Below are positions 15,974-23,788 of a DNA stretch of 34,094 nt, one piece after another. This DNA is from Pelagibacteraceae bacterium (GTDB lineage: Bacteria; Pseudomonadota; Alphaproteobacteria; HIMB59). Position 1 is the first letter of the stretch. Each line of letters starts with the position of its first letter. Where the stretch lies: the NCBI GenBank assembly GCA_002705265.1, contig PAHR01000023.1:1-34094 (forward strand). Direction: 5' to 3'. The notes beneath the pieces were generated by a model, which ran no database searches, was not told the origin of the DNA, and saw only the letters and a list, made by a program, of their open reading frames with translations. The position numbers and the translations under genes are program-made.

Positions 15974-16695
15974 ATGTATAGAGACAACTTTAAATATAAA
16001 TTTTTTACAAAAAATAATGGTTTCTCAAGAGGAATTTATAAAGGATTAAATTGTGGAAAATATTCTGAGGATAAGGCTTCAATTGTAAATAAAAACCTTA
16101 AGTATGCTCTTAATAAGTTTGGCTTAAATGGGAGGCATTTAATTTTGCCTAATCAAAATCATTCAAACAGGTGCATAATAATAAACAGTCCAAAAGATAA
16201 GGTAAAAATTTGCGATGCTTTAGTAACAAAATCAACTGAAGTAATCCTAGGTGTGACTACTGCTGATTGTTTACCTATTATTTTCTTAGATAACCAAAAA
16301 AAATTATTGGAGTTTGTCATGCAGGATGGAGGGGCATATCAAAAGGGATAATTGAAGAAACTATGAATAAAATGCTCTTAATCGGTAGTTCTTATAATAA
16401 TATTAATGCTATAATTGGCCCTTGTATAAGACAAAAATCTTATGAAATACAGAGAGATTTTAATAAAAATTCCAAAATACCATATATAGAAAATTATATT
16501 TTAAAGAATAATGACAAAATTTACTTAAATCTTGTTGGAATTGCTAAAAAAATTATGACCAACTATAAAATTAAATCAATAAAAGATACTAAAAAAAATA
16601 CATATCTAGATAGTAATTATTTTAGTTATAGAGAGTCAATTCATCAAAAAAATATAGATTATGGAAGAAATTTAAGCTTAATTGCAATAAAATAG
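15974..16695 (+). pseudogene. pgeF: Peptidoglycan editing factor PgeF (laccase-like), broken by one single-base frame shift
   Basis: PgeF removes wrongly inserted serine from cell-wall precursor peptides and was once annotated as polyphenol oxidase (YfiH, DUF152). The first 109 residues read from ATG 15974 and include the N-Q-N-H-S His site and TTADCLP with the catalytic Cys. At an A8 run (16296-16303) the reading frame goes out by one base and terminates at TAA 16349-16351. In the -1 frame the same DNA continues as IIGVCHAGWRGISKGIIEE, restoring the essential His of CHAGWRG, then IGPCIRQKSYEIQ, DSNYFSYRESIHQ and GRNLSLIAIK to TAA 16695. One added A restores the gene. An in-phase A_AAA_AAA heptamer lies at 16297-16303. 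Sequencing error, slippage and real decay are all open. Confidence 0.88.
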
Positions 16696-16737
16696 TTTGG
16701 ATTCATTATTTAAATATATATAAATACTTTATATCAG

Positions 16738-17664
16738 ATGAAATTAATTTCTGGAAACAGCAATAAAGACCTCTCAGTAGAAATTGCTAAATATTTAAAA
16801 GTAGGACTTACTGAGGCTTCAATTACAAAATTTTCCGATAAAGAGATATTTGTTGAAATTCATGAAAATGTTCGTGGTGAAGATGTTTTTATACTTCAAT
16901 CTACATCATTTCCAGCCAATGATAACTTAATGGAATTATTAGTTACTATCGATGCTTTGAGAAGAGGTTCAGCTTCTAGAATTACAGCTGTAATTCCATA
17001 TTTTGGGTATGCAAGACAAGATCGCAAAACTGGTCCTAGAACTCCTATCTCTGCTAAGTTGGTAGCTAATTTAATAACCACTGCTGGTGCAAACCGAGTT
17101 CTTACAATGGATCTTCATGCAGGTCAAATTCAAGGTTTTTTTGATATACCTCTTGATAATCTTTATGCACAACCATTATTTACAAAAGATATTATAGATC
17201 AAAAAAGATCTGAAAATTTGGTTTTTGTTTCACCAGATGTAGGTGGAGTTATGAGAGCTAGATCATTTGCAAAAAAACTTGATGCTGAATTAGCTATTAT
17301 AGATAAAAGGCGAGATGCTCCTGGTGTTTCTGCGGCAATGAATGTAATCGGAAATGTTAAAGATAAAAAATGCATTATAATTGACGATTTAGTTGACTCA
17401 GGTGGAACAATTTGTAATGCAGCTCTAGCATTAAAGGAAAAAGGAGCTCATAGTGTTTATGGCTATTGTTCGCACGGGGTTTACTCTGGAAAAGCACTTG
17501 AAAACATTCAAGGGTCTGTTTTAGAGGAAATGGTCTGTACAAACTCCATAAAACCAATATTTCAGGTTCCTAAAAATATGAGATTTTTATCAGTGTCATC
17601 GCTATTTGGAGAGGCAATTATGCGAATTAACAATGAAACATCAATATCTTCATTGTTTGATTAA
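16738..17664 (+). CDS. prs: Ribose-phosphate pyrophosphokinase
   Basis: This enzyme transfers pyrophosphate from ATP to ribose 5-phosphate to make PRPP for purine, pyrimidine, His and NAD synthesis. The 308 residues match class I Prs. [14 protein letters not shown] opens the protein, [20 protein letters not shown] follows, [10 protein letters not shown] lies at about 85, and [18 protein letters not shown] is the PRPP synthase signature. [29 protein letters not shown] supplies the Lys/Arg pair, of which KRR is in the flexible loop. [16 protein letters not shown] is the ribose-phosphate-binding loop. It sits 42 bases after pgeF and is followed by rplY, an order common in alphaproteobacteria. 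The gene looks complete and ordinary. Confidence 0.97.
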   Translation: MKLISGNSNKDLSVEIAKYLKVGLTEASITKFSDKEIFVEIHENVRGEDVFILQSTSFPANDNLMELLVTIDALRRGSASRITAVIPYFGYARQDRKTGPRTPISAKLVANLITTAGANRVLTMDLHAGQIQGFFDIPLDNLYAQPLFTKDIIDQKRSENLVFVSPDVGGVMRARSFAKKLDAELAIIDKRRDAPGVSAAMNVIGNVKDKKCIIIDDLVDSGGTICNAALALKEKGAHSVYGYCSHGVYSGKALENIQGSVLEEMVCTNSIKPIFQVPKNMRFLSVSSLFGEAIMRINNETSISSLFD

Positions 17665-17693
17665 ATCCATAATTTAATATATAAACTGCACCT

Positions 17694-18374
17694 ATGAAAA
17701 TTAGTGGAAATATACCCGCAAAAAACAGAACTAAAGGCAATACATCTAATATTTTAAAAGAAGGTATGGTGCCCTCAATTATATATGGTGGAAAAAATAA
17801 ACCTTCTATGATCTCTGTCCATAACATAACTCTTAAAAAAAAATTTGAAGAAGGTGGTTTTTATTCAAAAGTTTTTGAATTAGATATAGATGGAAAAAAA
17901 GAGGCTGTTGTAGTAAAAAGTATTCAACGTCATAAAGTTAAAAACTATCCTATACATATAGATTTTCAAAGAGTTGATGATAAAACTCGAGTAATAGTTA
18001 CTATTCCTATTGAATTTACTAACCAGGATATTTCCCCTGGCCTTAAACAAGGCGGGGTACTTAACGTAGTAAGAAGAGAATTAGAATTAAGCTGTTTGGC
18101 AAATAATATTCCTGAAAAATTTGAAATTAGTTTAGAGGGAAAAGAAATCGGAGACGATATAAGACTTAGTTCAGTTGAATTAGGTGCAGGAATGAAACCA
18201 ACAATTTTAGGTAGAGATTTTATGTTATCTACAATTCAACCTCCAAAAGTTGAAGAAGTAGAAGCCAAACCTGAAGTAGAGGTAGAAGAAGGAACTAAAG
18301 AAGCTGAAGGGTCGGACTCAGAAGATAACAAATCAGAAGATAAGAAAGAAGAAAAGACAGAAGAAACTAAATAA
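17694..18374 (+). CDS. rplY: 50S ribosomal protein L25/general stress protein Ctc
   Basis: This protein binds 5S rRNA in the large ribosomal subunit. The 226 residues are the long Ctc form. The N-terminal beta-barrel (about 1-95) includes NRTKGNTSNILKEGMVPSIIYGG and VVKSIQRHKVKNYPIHIDFQRVD. The second domain, with IPIEFTNQDISPGLKQGGVLN and LSCLANNIPEKFEIS, follows to about 190. The last 40 residues are an acidic, repetitive tail (EVEAKPEVEVEEG and KSEDKKEEKTEE) without fixed fold. It starts at ATG 17694, 29 bases after prs, and pth starts ten bases after its stop. The prs-rplY-pth-ychF block is standard and the gene shows no anomaly. Confidence 0.96.
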   Translation: MKISGNIPAKNRTKGNTSNILKEGMVPSIIYGGKNKPSMISVHNITLKKKFEEGGFYSKVFELDIDGKKEAVVVKSIQRHKVKNYPIHIDFQRVDDKTRVIVTIPIEFTNQDISPGLKQGGVLNVVRRELELSCLANNIPEKFEISLEGKEIGDDIRLSSVELGAGMKPTILGRDFMLSTIQPPKVEEVEAKPEVEVEEGTKEAEGSDSEDNKSEDKKEEKTEETK

Positions 18375-18384
18375 AACTGTCTTA

Positions 18385-18933
18385 ATGTTCACATTATACT
18401 GCATCGGTAATCCTACTTTAAAACATAAGCTCAATAGACATAGTGTTGGGTTAATGCTCGGACATTATTTAATTAATAAATTAAAACTTAAAGTAAAAAA
18501 AAATAAAAATTATCAATTATCAAATAAATTTTCTATAGATGGACAAAATTTTCAAATTGCAATTTCTAATAATTATATGAATGAATCAGGTAAGGGGGTA
18601 TTAAGTCTAAAAACTCAAGAAAAATTTAAATTAGATAAACTTGTGGTACTTTATGATGAACTAGATTTAAAATTAGGAGAAATAAAACTAAAAGAAGGTG
18701 GTGGAAATGCTGGTCATAATGGCTTAAAAAGCATCTCTCAAAATATTGGATCTAATTATTGGAAACTAAGAATAGGCATTGATCACCCCGGAGATAAAGA
18801 GAAAGTTATAAAACATGTATTGGGAAACTTTAAACAAAGAGAATTGAAAACTTTGTATAGTCTTTTTGATATAATATATTTAAATTTCTCTCAAATTTTT
18901 AATGATAAGCACTTATCAAATCTAGGAATTTAG
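18385..18933 (+). CDS. pth: Peptidyl-tRNA hydrolase
   Basis: Pth cleaves peptidyl-tRNA released by stalled ribosomes. The 182 residues match the bacterial family. CIGNPTLKHKLNRHSVGLML contains the GNP turn and catalytic His in NRH-S-V-G, though the usual G-N-P-G has Thr in place of the last Gly and the Asn after the His is Ser. YMNESGKG gives the Met-Asn pair, VLYDELDLKLGEIKLKEGG has the catalytic Asp, and GGGNAGHNGLKSIS has the tRNA-contacting Asn. IGIDHPGDKEKVIKHVLGNF closes the core. It starts ten bases after rplY and stops two bases before ychF. The active-site residues are kept, so it is probably functional. Confidence 0.95.
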   Translation: MFTLYCIGNPTLKHKLNRHSVGLMLGHYLINKLKLKVKKNKNYQLSNKFSIDGQNFQIAISNNYMNESGKGVLSLKTQEKFKLDKLVVLYDELDLKLGEIKLKEGGGNAGHNGLKSISQNIGSNYWKLRIGIDHPGDKEKVIKHVLGNFKQRELKTLYSLFDIIYLNFSQIFNDKHLSNLGI

Positions 18934-18935
18934 TT

Positions 18936-20021
18936 ATGAAATGTGGAATTATAGGTTTACCTAATGTTGGGAAATCAACTTTATTCAATGCTCTTTGTGA
19001 AAATGAACAGGCACTAGCTGCTAATTATCCATTTGCAACAATAGATCCTAATAGTTCATTAGTAAAAGTTCCAGACTTAAGACTAGAACAAATTACAAAA
19101 ATTTCAAAACCTCAAAAAGTAATTCCTGCAGTATTTGAGATAGTTGATATTGCTGGTTTAGTTAAGGGAGCTTCTCAAGGAGAAGGTCTTGGAAATGCTT
19201 TTTTATCTAATATAAGATCGGTTAATGCTCTATTTCATATAGTAAGATGCTTTGAAGATAATGACATTCAACATGTAGAAAATCGTATTGATCCAATAGA
19301 AGATATTTCAATCATAGAGACTGAACTTTTACTATCTGATTTAGAAATTCTAGAGAGAAATTATGAAAAAATTAAAAAATTTCAAAAAAATGAAAATGAG
19401 AAAAAAAAAGTAGAAATTTTAAAAAAAGCTATTGATTTACTATCTCTAGAAAAAAATTTACAAAATGAACTTTCTAAAGAAGAACTACAAAGTCTTGAAG
19501 AATATAAATTAATCTCCATAAAACCAGTTGTTTATGTTTGCAATGTTGATGAAAGTTCCGCTCAAAATGGCAATAAATATACTGATAATGTCAAGGAATT
19601 TGCTTCTTCTAAAAAATCAGAAGTTATGATTGTAAGCGCTAAAATTGAATCTGAAATATCTCAAATTCAAGATGATAAAGAAAAACAAGAATTTCTTGAA
19701 AGCCTTGGTTTAAAAGAAACTGGTTTAAAAAGAGTAATAAAAAAAGGATATGAGATACTTAACTATATTAATTTTTTTACAGCTGGTGAAAAAGAAGTTA
19801 GGGCTTGGACAATAACAAAAAATGATACAGCGCCATTAGCTGCAGGAGTAATTCACACTGATATGGAAAAAGGATTTATAAGAGCTGAAACAATTTCTTT
19901 TGAAGATTTTATTAATTATAAAGGTGAACAAGGCGCTAAAGAAAAAGGAAGATTAAGACTTGAAGGAAAGGATTATGTTGTAAAGGATGGTGACGTAATG
20001 CACTTTTTGTTTAATGTTTAA
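18936..20021 (+). CDS. ychF: YchF/Ola1-family ribosome-associated ATPase/GTPase
   Basis: YchF is a soluble P-loop NTPase of the Obg group that binds ribosomes and prefers ATP. The 361 residues have GLPNVGKSTLFNALCENEQ (G1 loop, near residue 6-24), ANYPFATIDPN (switch I), VDIAGLVKGASQGEGLGNAF (G3 and switch II), and VYVCNVDESS where the N-x-x-E specificity motif lies. A coiled-coil insert (about 125-180) follows the G3 region. The C-terminal TGS domain (about 275-361) has INFFTAGEKEVRAWT and GAKEKGRLRLEGKDYVVKDG. The start is two bases after pth. The last 11 bases overlap petC on the opposite strand. Confidence 0.97.
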   Translation: MKCGIIGLPNVGKSTLFNALCENEQALAANYPFATIDPNSSLVKVPDLRLEQITKISKPQKVIPAVFEIVDIAGLVKGASQGEGLGNAFLSNIRSVNALFHIVRCFEDNDIQHVENRIDPIEDISIIETELLLSDLEILERNYEKIKKFQKNENEKKKVEILKKAIDLLSLEKNLQNELSKEELQSLEEYKLISIKPVVYVCNVDESSAQNGNKYTDNVKEFASSKKSEVMIVSAKIESEISQIQDDKEKQEFLESLGLKETGLKRVIKKGYEILNYINFFTAGEKEVRAWTITKNDTAPLAAGVIHTDMEKGFIRAETISFEDFINYKGEQGAKEKGRLRLEGKDYVVKDGDVMHFLFNV

Positions 20022-20769
20022 TATCCCTCCAAATTCTTTCTTTGGATATGTAGGTAAGAATAAACAAAACTAATAAAAAAAGTAATACCTTTATACCTAA
20101 TTTTTTTCTATTCTCTAAGCTTGGTTCAGCTGCCCACGCTAAGAAAGTAGTAACATCAGAAGATAATTGATTTAATGTTGGCTCTGTTCCATCATCATAA
20201 TCAATAGCTCCATCACTAAGAGGAGAAGGCATTGCTATTAAATGACCTTCCATATATTTGTTATACCACATACCTTCAGGTACATTAAAATCGCCTGGAG
20301 CTTCATTATAACCTAGTAGAAGGGAATGGATATAATCTGCGCCCTTTGGTCTAGCTTTGACTATTAGTGATAAATCCGGAGGGTACGCTCCATTATTTGC
20401 AGCTCTTGCAGCATTATTATTTGGATATGGGTTTGCAAATCTATCAGAAGGAAGAGCTTCTCTTTCAAACATATCTCCTTCGTCATTCGGTCCATCTTCA
20501 ATTAAATAATCTGAAGCTATAACTTTAATTTGGTCCTCATTGAAACCTAATTCTTCTAAATTTCTATATGAAAGTAAATTCATTGAGTGGCAGCCAGAGC
20601 ATACCTCTTTATAAACTTTAAATCCTCTTTGAGCTGCCGATCTATCATAAGTTCCAAAAAAACCCTTCCATGACCAATCATATTTAGGAATATCAATTTT
20701 TGAACCAGCTGAGTGAGAGATACTCAAATTAAAAAAGATAAAAAATATTATGTATGTAATTTTTTTCAT
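20011..20769 (-). CDS. petC: Cytochrome c1 of the bc1 complex
   Basis: This heme-carrying subunit of ubiquinol-cytochrome c reductase passes electrons to soluble or membrane cytochrome c. The 252 residues start with a cleaved signal peptide (about 1-20, ending near SHSAG). CSGCHSMN (about 57-64) is the covalent heme c site with its proximal His. LIAMPSPLSDGAIDY holds the distal Met. The C-terminal membrane anchor is GIKVLLFLLVLFILTYIS (about 226-243). It is the last gene of petA-petB-petC, starts one base after the petB stop, and its end overlaps convergent ychF by 11 bases. Alphaproteobacterial c1 proteins are usually about this size or slightly longer. Confidence 0.96.
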   Translation of the reverse strand: MKKITYIIFFIFFNLSISHSAGSKIDIPKYDWSWKGFFGTYDRSAAQRGFKVYKEVCSGCHSMNLLSYRNLEELGFNEDQIKVIASDYLIEDGPNDEGDMFEREALPSDRFANPYPNNNAARAANNGAYPPDLSLIVKARPKGADYIHSLLLGYNEAPGDFNVPEGMWYNKYMEGHLIAMPSPLSDGAIDYDDGTEPTLNQLSSDVTTFLAWAAEPSLENRKKLGIKVLLFLLVLFILTYISKERIWRDIKH

Positions 20770-20770
20770 A

Positions 20771-22021
20771 CTAATTTAATGCTTTTTTATCTCTTAAAAA
20801 ATTTGAAATTGTAAGGGGTTGTCTTGGGGTCTCTAAATATCCTACTAGAGGAGCAAGTACTAAGAAAAATAAAAACCAGTAAGCAGTTCCTACTCTTGAA
20901 ATTATAACATATATACCTTCAGCCGGTTTAGCACCCATATACATTAAAACGAAAAAATCTAATGCAAACAACAGGATACAAATTCTCCATATTGGTCTAT
21001 ATAAGCAAGATCTTACTTTTGAAGTATCAAGCCAAGGCAATAATCCAACTAAAGCAATAGACCCAAACATTGCCAAAACACCACCCAACTTATCTGGTAT
21101 AGCTCTTAAAATGGCATAGAAAGGTAAAAAATACCATTCTGGTACAATATGAGCTGGGGTTACCATTGAGTTAGCTCTTATATAGTTATCGCTATGACCC
21201 ATTATGTTGGGATAGAAAAACAACACGAATGCAACTAGCATAAAAAACAAAACCATTGCCTTGGTATCCTTTATTGTCATGTAAGGATGGAAGCTTAAAG
21301 TTTCATCCCAATTTTGTGGCTCCATCCCTGTTGGATTGTTTGATCCAGTCATATGAAGAGTTATTACATGAAATACCACTAAGCCAACAATAGCAAAAGC
21401 TAAAAGCCAGTGTAAAACATAAAACCTATTAACTGTTGCATCGCTAACATTAAAATCTCCAAGTAATGTTGTTAGTATTGCATCTCCCACAATAGGAATA
21501 GCTGAAAAAAGATTAGTTATAACTGTGGCGCCCCAATAAGACATCTGACCCCAAGGCAAAGTATATCCAAGAAAAGCTGTTCCCATCATCAAGAAGAACA
21601 TCAACATTCCAAAAATAAATACTAGTTCTCTTGGAGCTTTATAAGAACCAAAATATAATGCTCTAAAAATATGAATGTATACAGCTATGAAGAAAAATGA
21701 TGCTAGATTCATATGAAGATATCTCACTAGCCATCCGAATTTTACATCCCTCATAATTCTTTCAACGGAATTAAAAGCTTCAGCTGCTGAAGGTTTATAA
21801 TGCATACCAAGAAAAATTCCGGATAGGATAAGGCCAATTAGACAGAACATAGCTATTCCTCCAAAAGACCAAAAGTAATTTAAGGATTTTGGTACTGGAA
21901 ATTTTAAATATTCAGCTTCCATCATTCTAATAAGTGGGAGTCTTGAATCAATCCATCCCTTCACTCCAGTGTAAGGGGAGCTTAGCGTTTTTTTATAACC
22001 ATGTGGATCTTTTGAACTCAT
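20771..22021 (-). CDS. petB: Cytochrome b of the bc1 complex
   Basis: This membrane subunit holds hemes bL and bH and the Qo and Qi sites. The 416 residues have eight hydrophobic helices. The paired His ligands are visible in RYLHMNLASFFFIAVYIHIF (His spaced 14 apart) and in FYVLHWLLAFAIVGLVVFH with the same spacing. The Qo-site signature is intact (VPEWYFLPFYAILRAIPDK, PEWY). GYTLPWGQMSYWGATV matches the cd1 region and TPRQPLTISNFL is the C-terminal segment. It is the middle gene of the bc1 operon: petA ends six bases upstream and petC starts one base after its stop. With terminal oxidase genes elsewhere, this implies aerobic respiration through cytochrome c. Confidence 0.98.
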   Translation of the reverse strand: MSSKDPHGYKKTLSSPYTGVKGWIDSRLPLIRMMEAEYLKFPVPKSLNYFWSFGGIAMFCLIGLILSGIFLGMHYKPSAAEAFNSVERIMRDVKFGWLVRYLHMNLASFFFIAVYIHIFRALYFGSYKAPRELVFIFGMLMFFLMMGTAFLGYTLPWGQMSYWGATVITNLFSAIPIVGDAILTTLLGDFNVSDATVNRFYVLHWLLAFAIVGLVVFHVITLHMTGSNNPTGMEPQNWDETLSFHPYMTIKDTKAMVLFFMLVAFVLFFYPNIMGHSDNYIRANSMVTPAHIVPEWYFLPFYAILRAIPDKLGGVLAMFGSIALVGLLPWLDTSKVRSCLYRPIWRICILLFALDFFVLMYMGAKPAEGIYVIISRVGTAYWFLFFLVLAPLVGYLETPRQPLTISNFLRDKKALN

Positions 22022-22027
22022 AAATAA

Positions 22028-22552
22028 TTATCCTATCTTTATTTTATTTTCTGAAAGAAAGGTATAGGGAGGAACATCTAAGTTAGTTGGAGCTGGTCCT
22101 TTTCTTATTCTACCAGAAGTATCATAATGAGATCCATGACAAGGGCAAAACCACCCTCCATAGTCTCCCTTTGCATCAGTTGATTTTTGACCCAAAGGAA
22201 CACAACCTAAGTGTGTGCAAACACCTAATACAACAAGCCACTTATCTTGCAAAACCCTACTAGAATCTTCCTGGGCATCTTTTAAATCTTCTAATTTAGT
22301 TTCTTTAGCACTTTGGATTTCTTCATTTAATCTATGTCTAATAAACACAGGCTTTCCTCTCCAAATGACAGTCAAACTTTGACCTTCTGGAATTGGAGAT
22401 AAATCAATTTCAGTTGAAGCCAAAGCAAGAGCGTCTTTGCCAGGTTGCATAGAACTTATGAATGGAATGGCCAAACTTGCGGCACCTACCCCGCCAAGCG
22501 TCATTGAAGCTAATTTTATAAAATCTCTTCTTTGTGTATTTTGTTCTGACAT
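22028..22552 (-). CDS. petA: Rieske iron-sulfur subunit of the bc1 complex
   Basis: This 174-residue subunit takes electrons from quinol at the Qo site through a [2Fe-2S] cluster and moves between cytochromes b and c1. The N-terminus has a twin-arginine motif ([10 protein letters not shown]) before a single membrane helix (about 15-35). The cluster motifs are CTHLGCVP and CPCHGSHYD, each giving one Cys and one His ligand, and the disulfide Cys pair is also there. Its length is usual for alphaproteobacterial Rieske proteins. It is the first gene of the bc1 operon. It lies 54 bases from divergent trmL, so the operon promoter should be in 22553-22606 or inside trmL. I saw no clear operator there. 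The MarR/OmpR-type locus at 9.6-11.9 kb is a possible regulator by analogy with petPR. Confidence 0.97.
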   Translation of the reverse strand: MSEQNTQRRDFIKLASMTLGGVGAASLAIPFISSMQPGKDALALASTEIDLSPIPEGQSLTVIWRGKPVFIRHRLNEEIQSAKETKLEDLKDAQEDSSRVLQDKWLVVLGVCTHLGCVPLGQKSTDAKGDYGGWFCPCHGSHYDTSGRIRKGPAPTNLDVPPYTFLSENKIKIG

Positions 22553-22606
22553 AATTAATTGATTAGAAGATTTTATTAGGAAGATATATCATAAGTAGTA
22601 GTCATC

Positions 22607-23068
22607 ATGACGCATAAATTCTCTATTTGTCTCTATCAACCAGATATGCCTCAAAATGTTGCTGTAGCTATAAGAACCGCGGCTTGCCTTGGATTTCCAT
22701 TACATATAGTGAAACCTTTAAATTTTTCTATATCTGATAAAAGATTTAGAGGGGCTGTAATGGACTATATAAATTATTGTGATTTAAAATATCACGAATC
22801 TTGGGATGTTTTTTTCGATTTTTGTTTAAAAAAAACATTTAGAATTATCATTTCAACAACAAAAACTAAAAATTCTTATAGTGAATTTAATTTTACACAA
22901 GGCGATATTATTGTTTTTGGAAAAGAGACAGCGGGATTGCCTGAAAATATTCATTCTCAAATTAATTATAAAATTACAATACCAATGATAGAAAAAATAA
23001 GATCTCTAAATTTAGCTACCTCTGTAGCAATTATTTCATCAGAAGTAAATAGACAGTTAAATTTATAA
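22607..23068 (+). CDS. trmL: tRNA (cytidine/uridine-34 2'-O)-methyltransferase
   Basis: TrmL methylates the wobble ribose of tRNA-Leu isoacceptors using SAM. The 153 residues are one SPOUT domain. ICLYQPDMPQNVAVAIRTAA opens it, PLNFSISDKRFRGAVMDY follows, and IIVFGKETAGLPENI and IPMIEKIRSLNLATSVAII form the knotted SAM site, with the S-L-N-L signature of the family. The final segment has SSEVNRQL. It starts at ATG 22607, 54 bases from the divergent bc1 operon. Its last six bases overlap the CCA-enzyme gene on the other strand. All conserved motifs are present and the call is firm. Confidence 0.95.
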   Translation: MTHKFSICLYQPDMPQNVAVAIRTAACLGFPLHIVKPLNFSISDKRFRGAVMDYINYCDLKYHESWDVFFDFCLKKTFRIIISTTKTKNSYSEFNFTQGDIIVFGKETAGLPENIHSQINYKITIPMIEKIRSLNLATSVAIISSEVNRQLNL

Positions 23069-23788
23069 ATATTCTTTTAAAAAAAATAAATCTTTATTCT
23101 TTTTAATAAAATCCAGAGAATTATTTGGAAATTCCATATTATATATTTTCGATAGTTCATTTTTTATTTTATTAGGTTTAACAAAATCTTTAATATTTTT
23201 TGATAAGAACTTTAATGCTTCAATATCGGAGAGATCTGTTTTAGGATTTTTAAACAAAGACATAAACCTTATATATCTTATAGCCCTTAGATAATCTTGC
23301 TGAATAGTTTTAATTGGATCAAGTATAAATTTTAATTTTGAATTTAATAAATCTTTTCTCCCACAATAAAAATCTGTCAACTGACCCTTGCAGTTAATAT
23401 AAATTGAATTTATAGTTAAATCTCTTCTTAAAGAGTCATCTTCTATGCTTTGCGTAGAAGTAATTTTTGACTGTCTACCATAATTAATTAGATCCTTTCT
23501 AAAAGAACTAATTTGGATATCAAGATTATCAATTTTAAATGATAAATTTTTATAAGAATAGTTAATTTTAATTTCAAATTCATTAGCTAAACTGTCAATC
23601 GTTTTTTGATTTATCTCAGGTACTACTAAATCAATATCTAAGTTATTTAATTTATCTAATATTATTGACCTAGTTGAACCGCCAATAAAATATATTTTTG
23701 ATTCTTCCTCATTTATACATTCCAAAACCTTATTTAATTTAAAATGATTGATATATTTTTTTGTCGTTTCTTTAAAACTAATTTTCAC
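23063..23788 (-). CDS. cca: Short CCA-adding tRNA nucleotidyltransferase-like protein
   Basis: This is the class II polymerase-beta-like family that adds or repairs the 3' CCA of tRNA. The 241 residues keep the head: IYFIGGSTRSIILDKL (normally G-G-x-V-R-D; here the Asp is Ser), DIDLVVP with the two metal Asps, FRKDLINYGR, and the SIEDDSLRRDLTINSIYIN motif with the R-R-D-x-T-I-N signature. RAIRYIRFMSLF starts the neck. Usual bacterial and alphaproteobacterial enzymes are about 380-420 residues, so the tail and much of the body are missing, and the gene ends at a normal stop. It starts with GTG, overlapping the ABC-F gene by 11 bases. It could be a reduced but active enzyme or a decaying one. 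Confidence 0.85.
   Translation of the reverse strand: MKISFKETTKKYINHFKLNKVLECINEEESKIYFIGGSTRSIILDKLNNLDIDLVVPEINQKTIDSLANEFEIKINYSYKNLSFKIDNLDIQISSFRKDLINYGRQSKITSTQSIEDDSLRRDLTINSIYINCKGQLTDFYCGRKDLLNSKLKFILDPIKTIQQDYLRAIRYIRFMSLFKNPKTDLSDIEALKFLSKNIKDFVKPNKIKNELSKIYNMEFPNNSLDFIKKNKDLFFLKEYL

Noticed and set aside
16896-17827. Minus-strand ORFs of 60-66 codons opposite prs and rplY
   Set aside because: Each lies within a strongly conserved plus-strand gene and no family pattern is seen.
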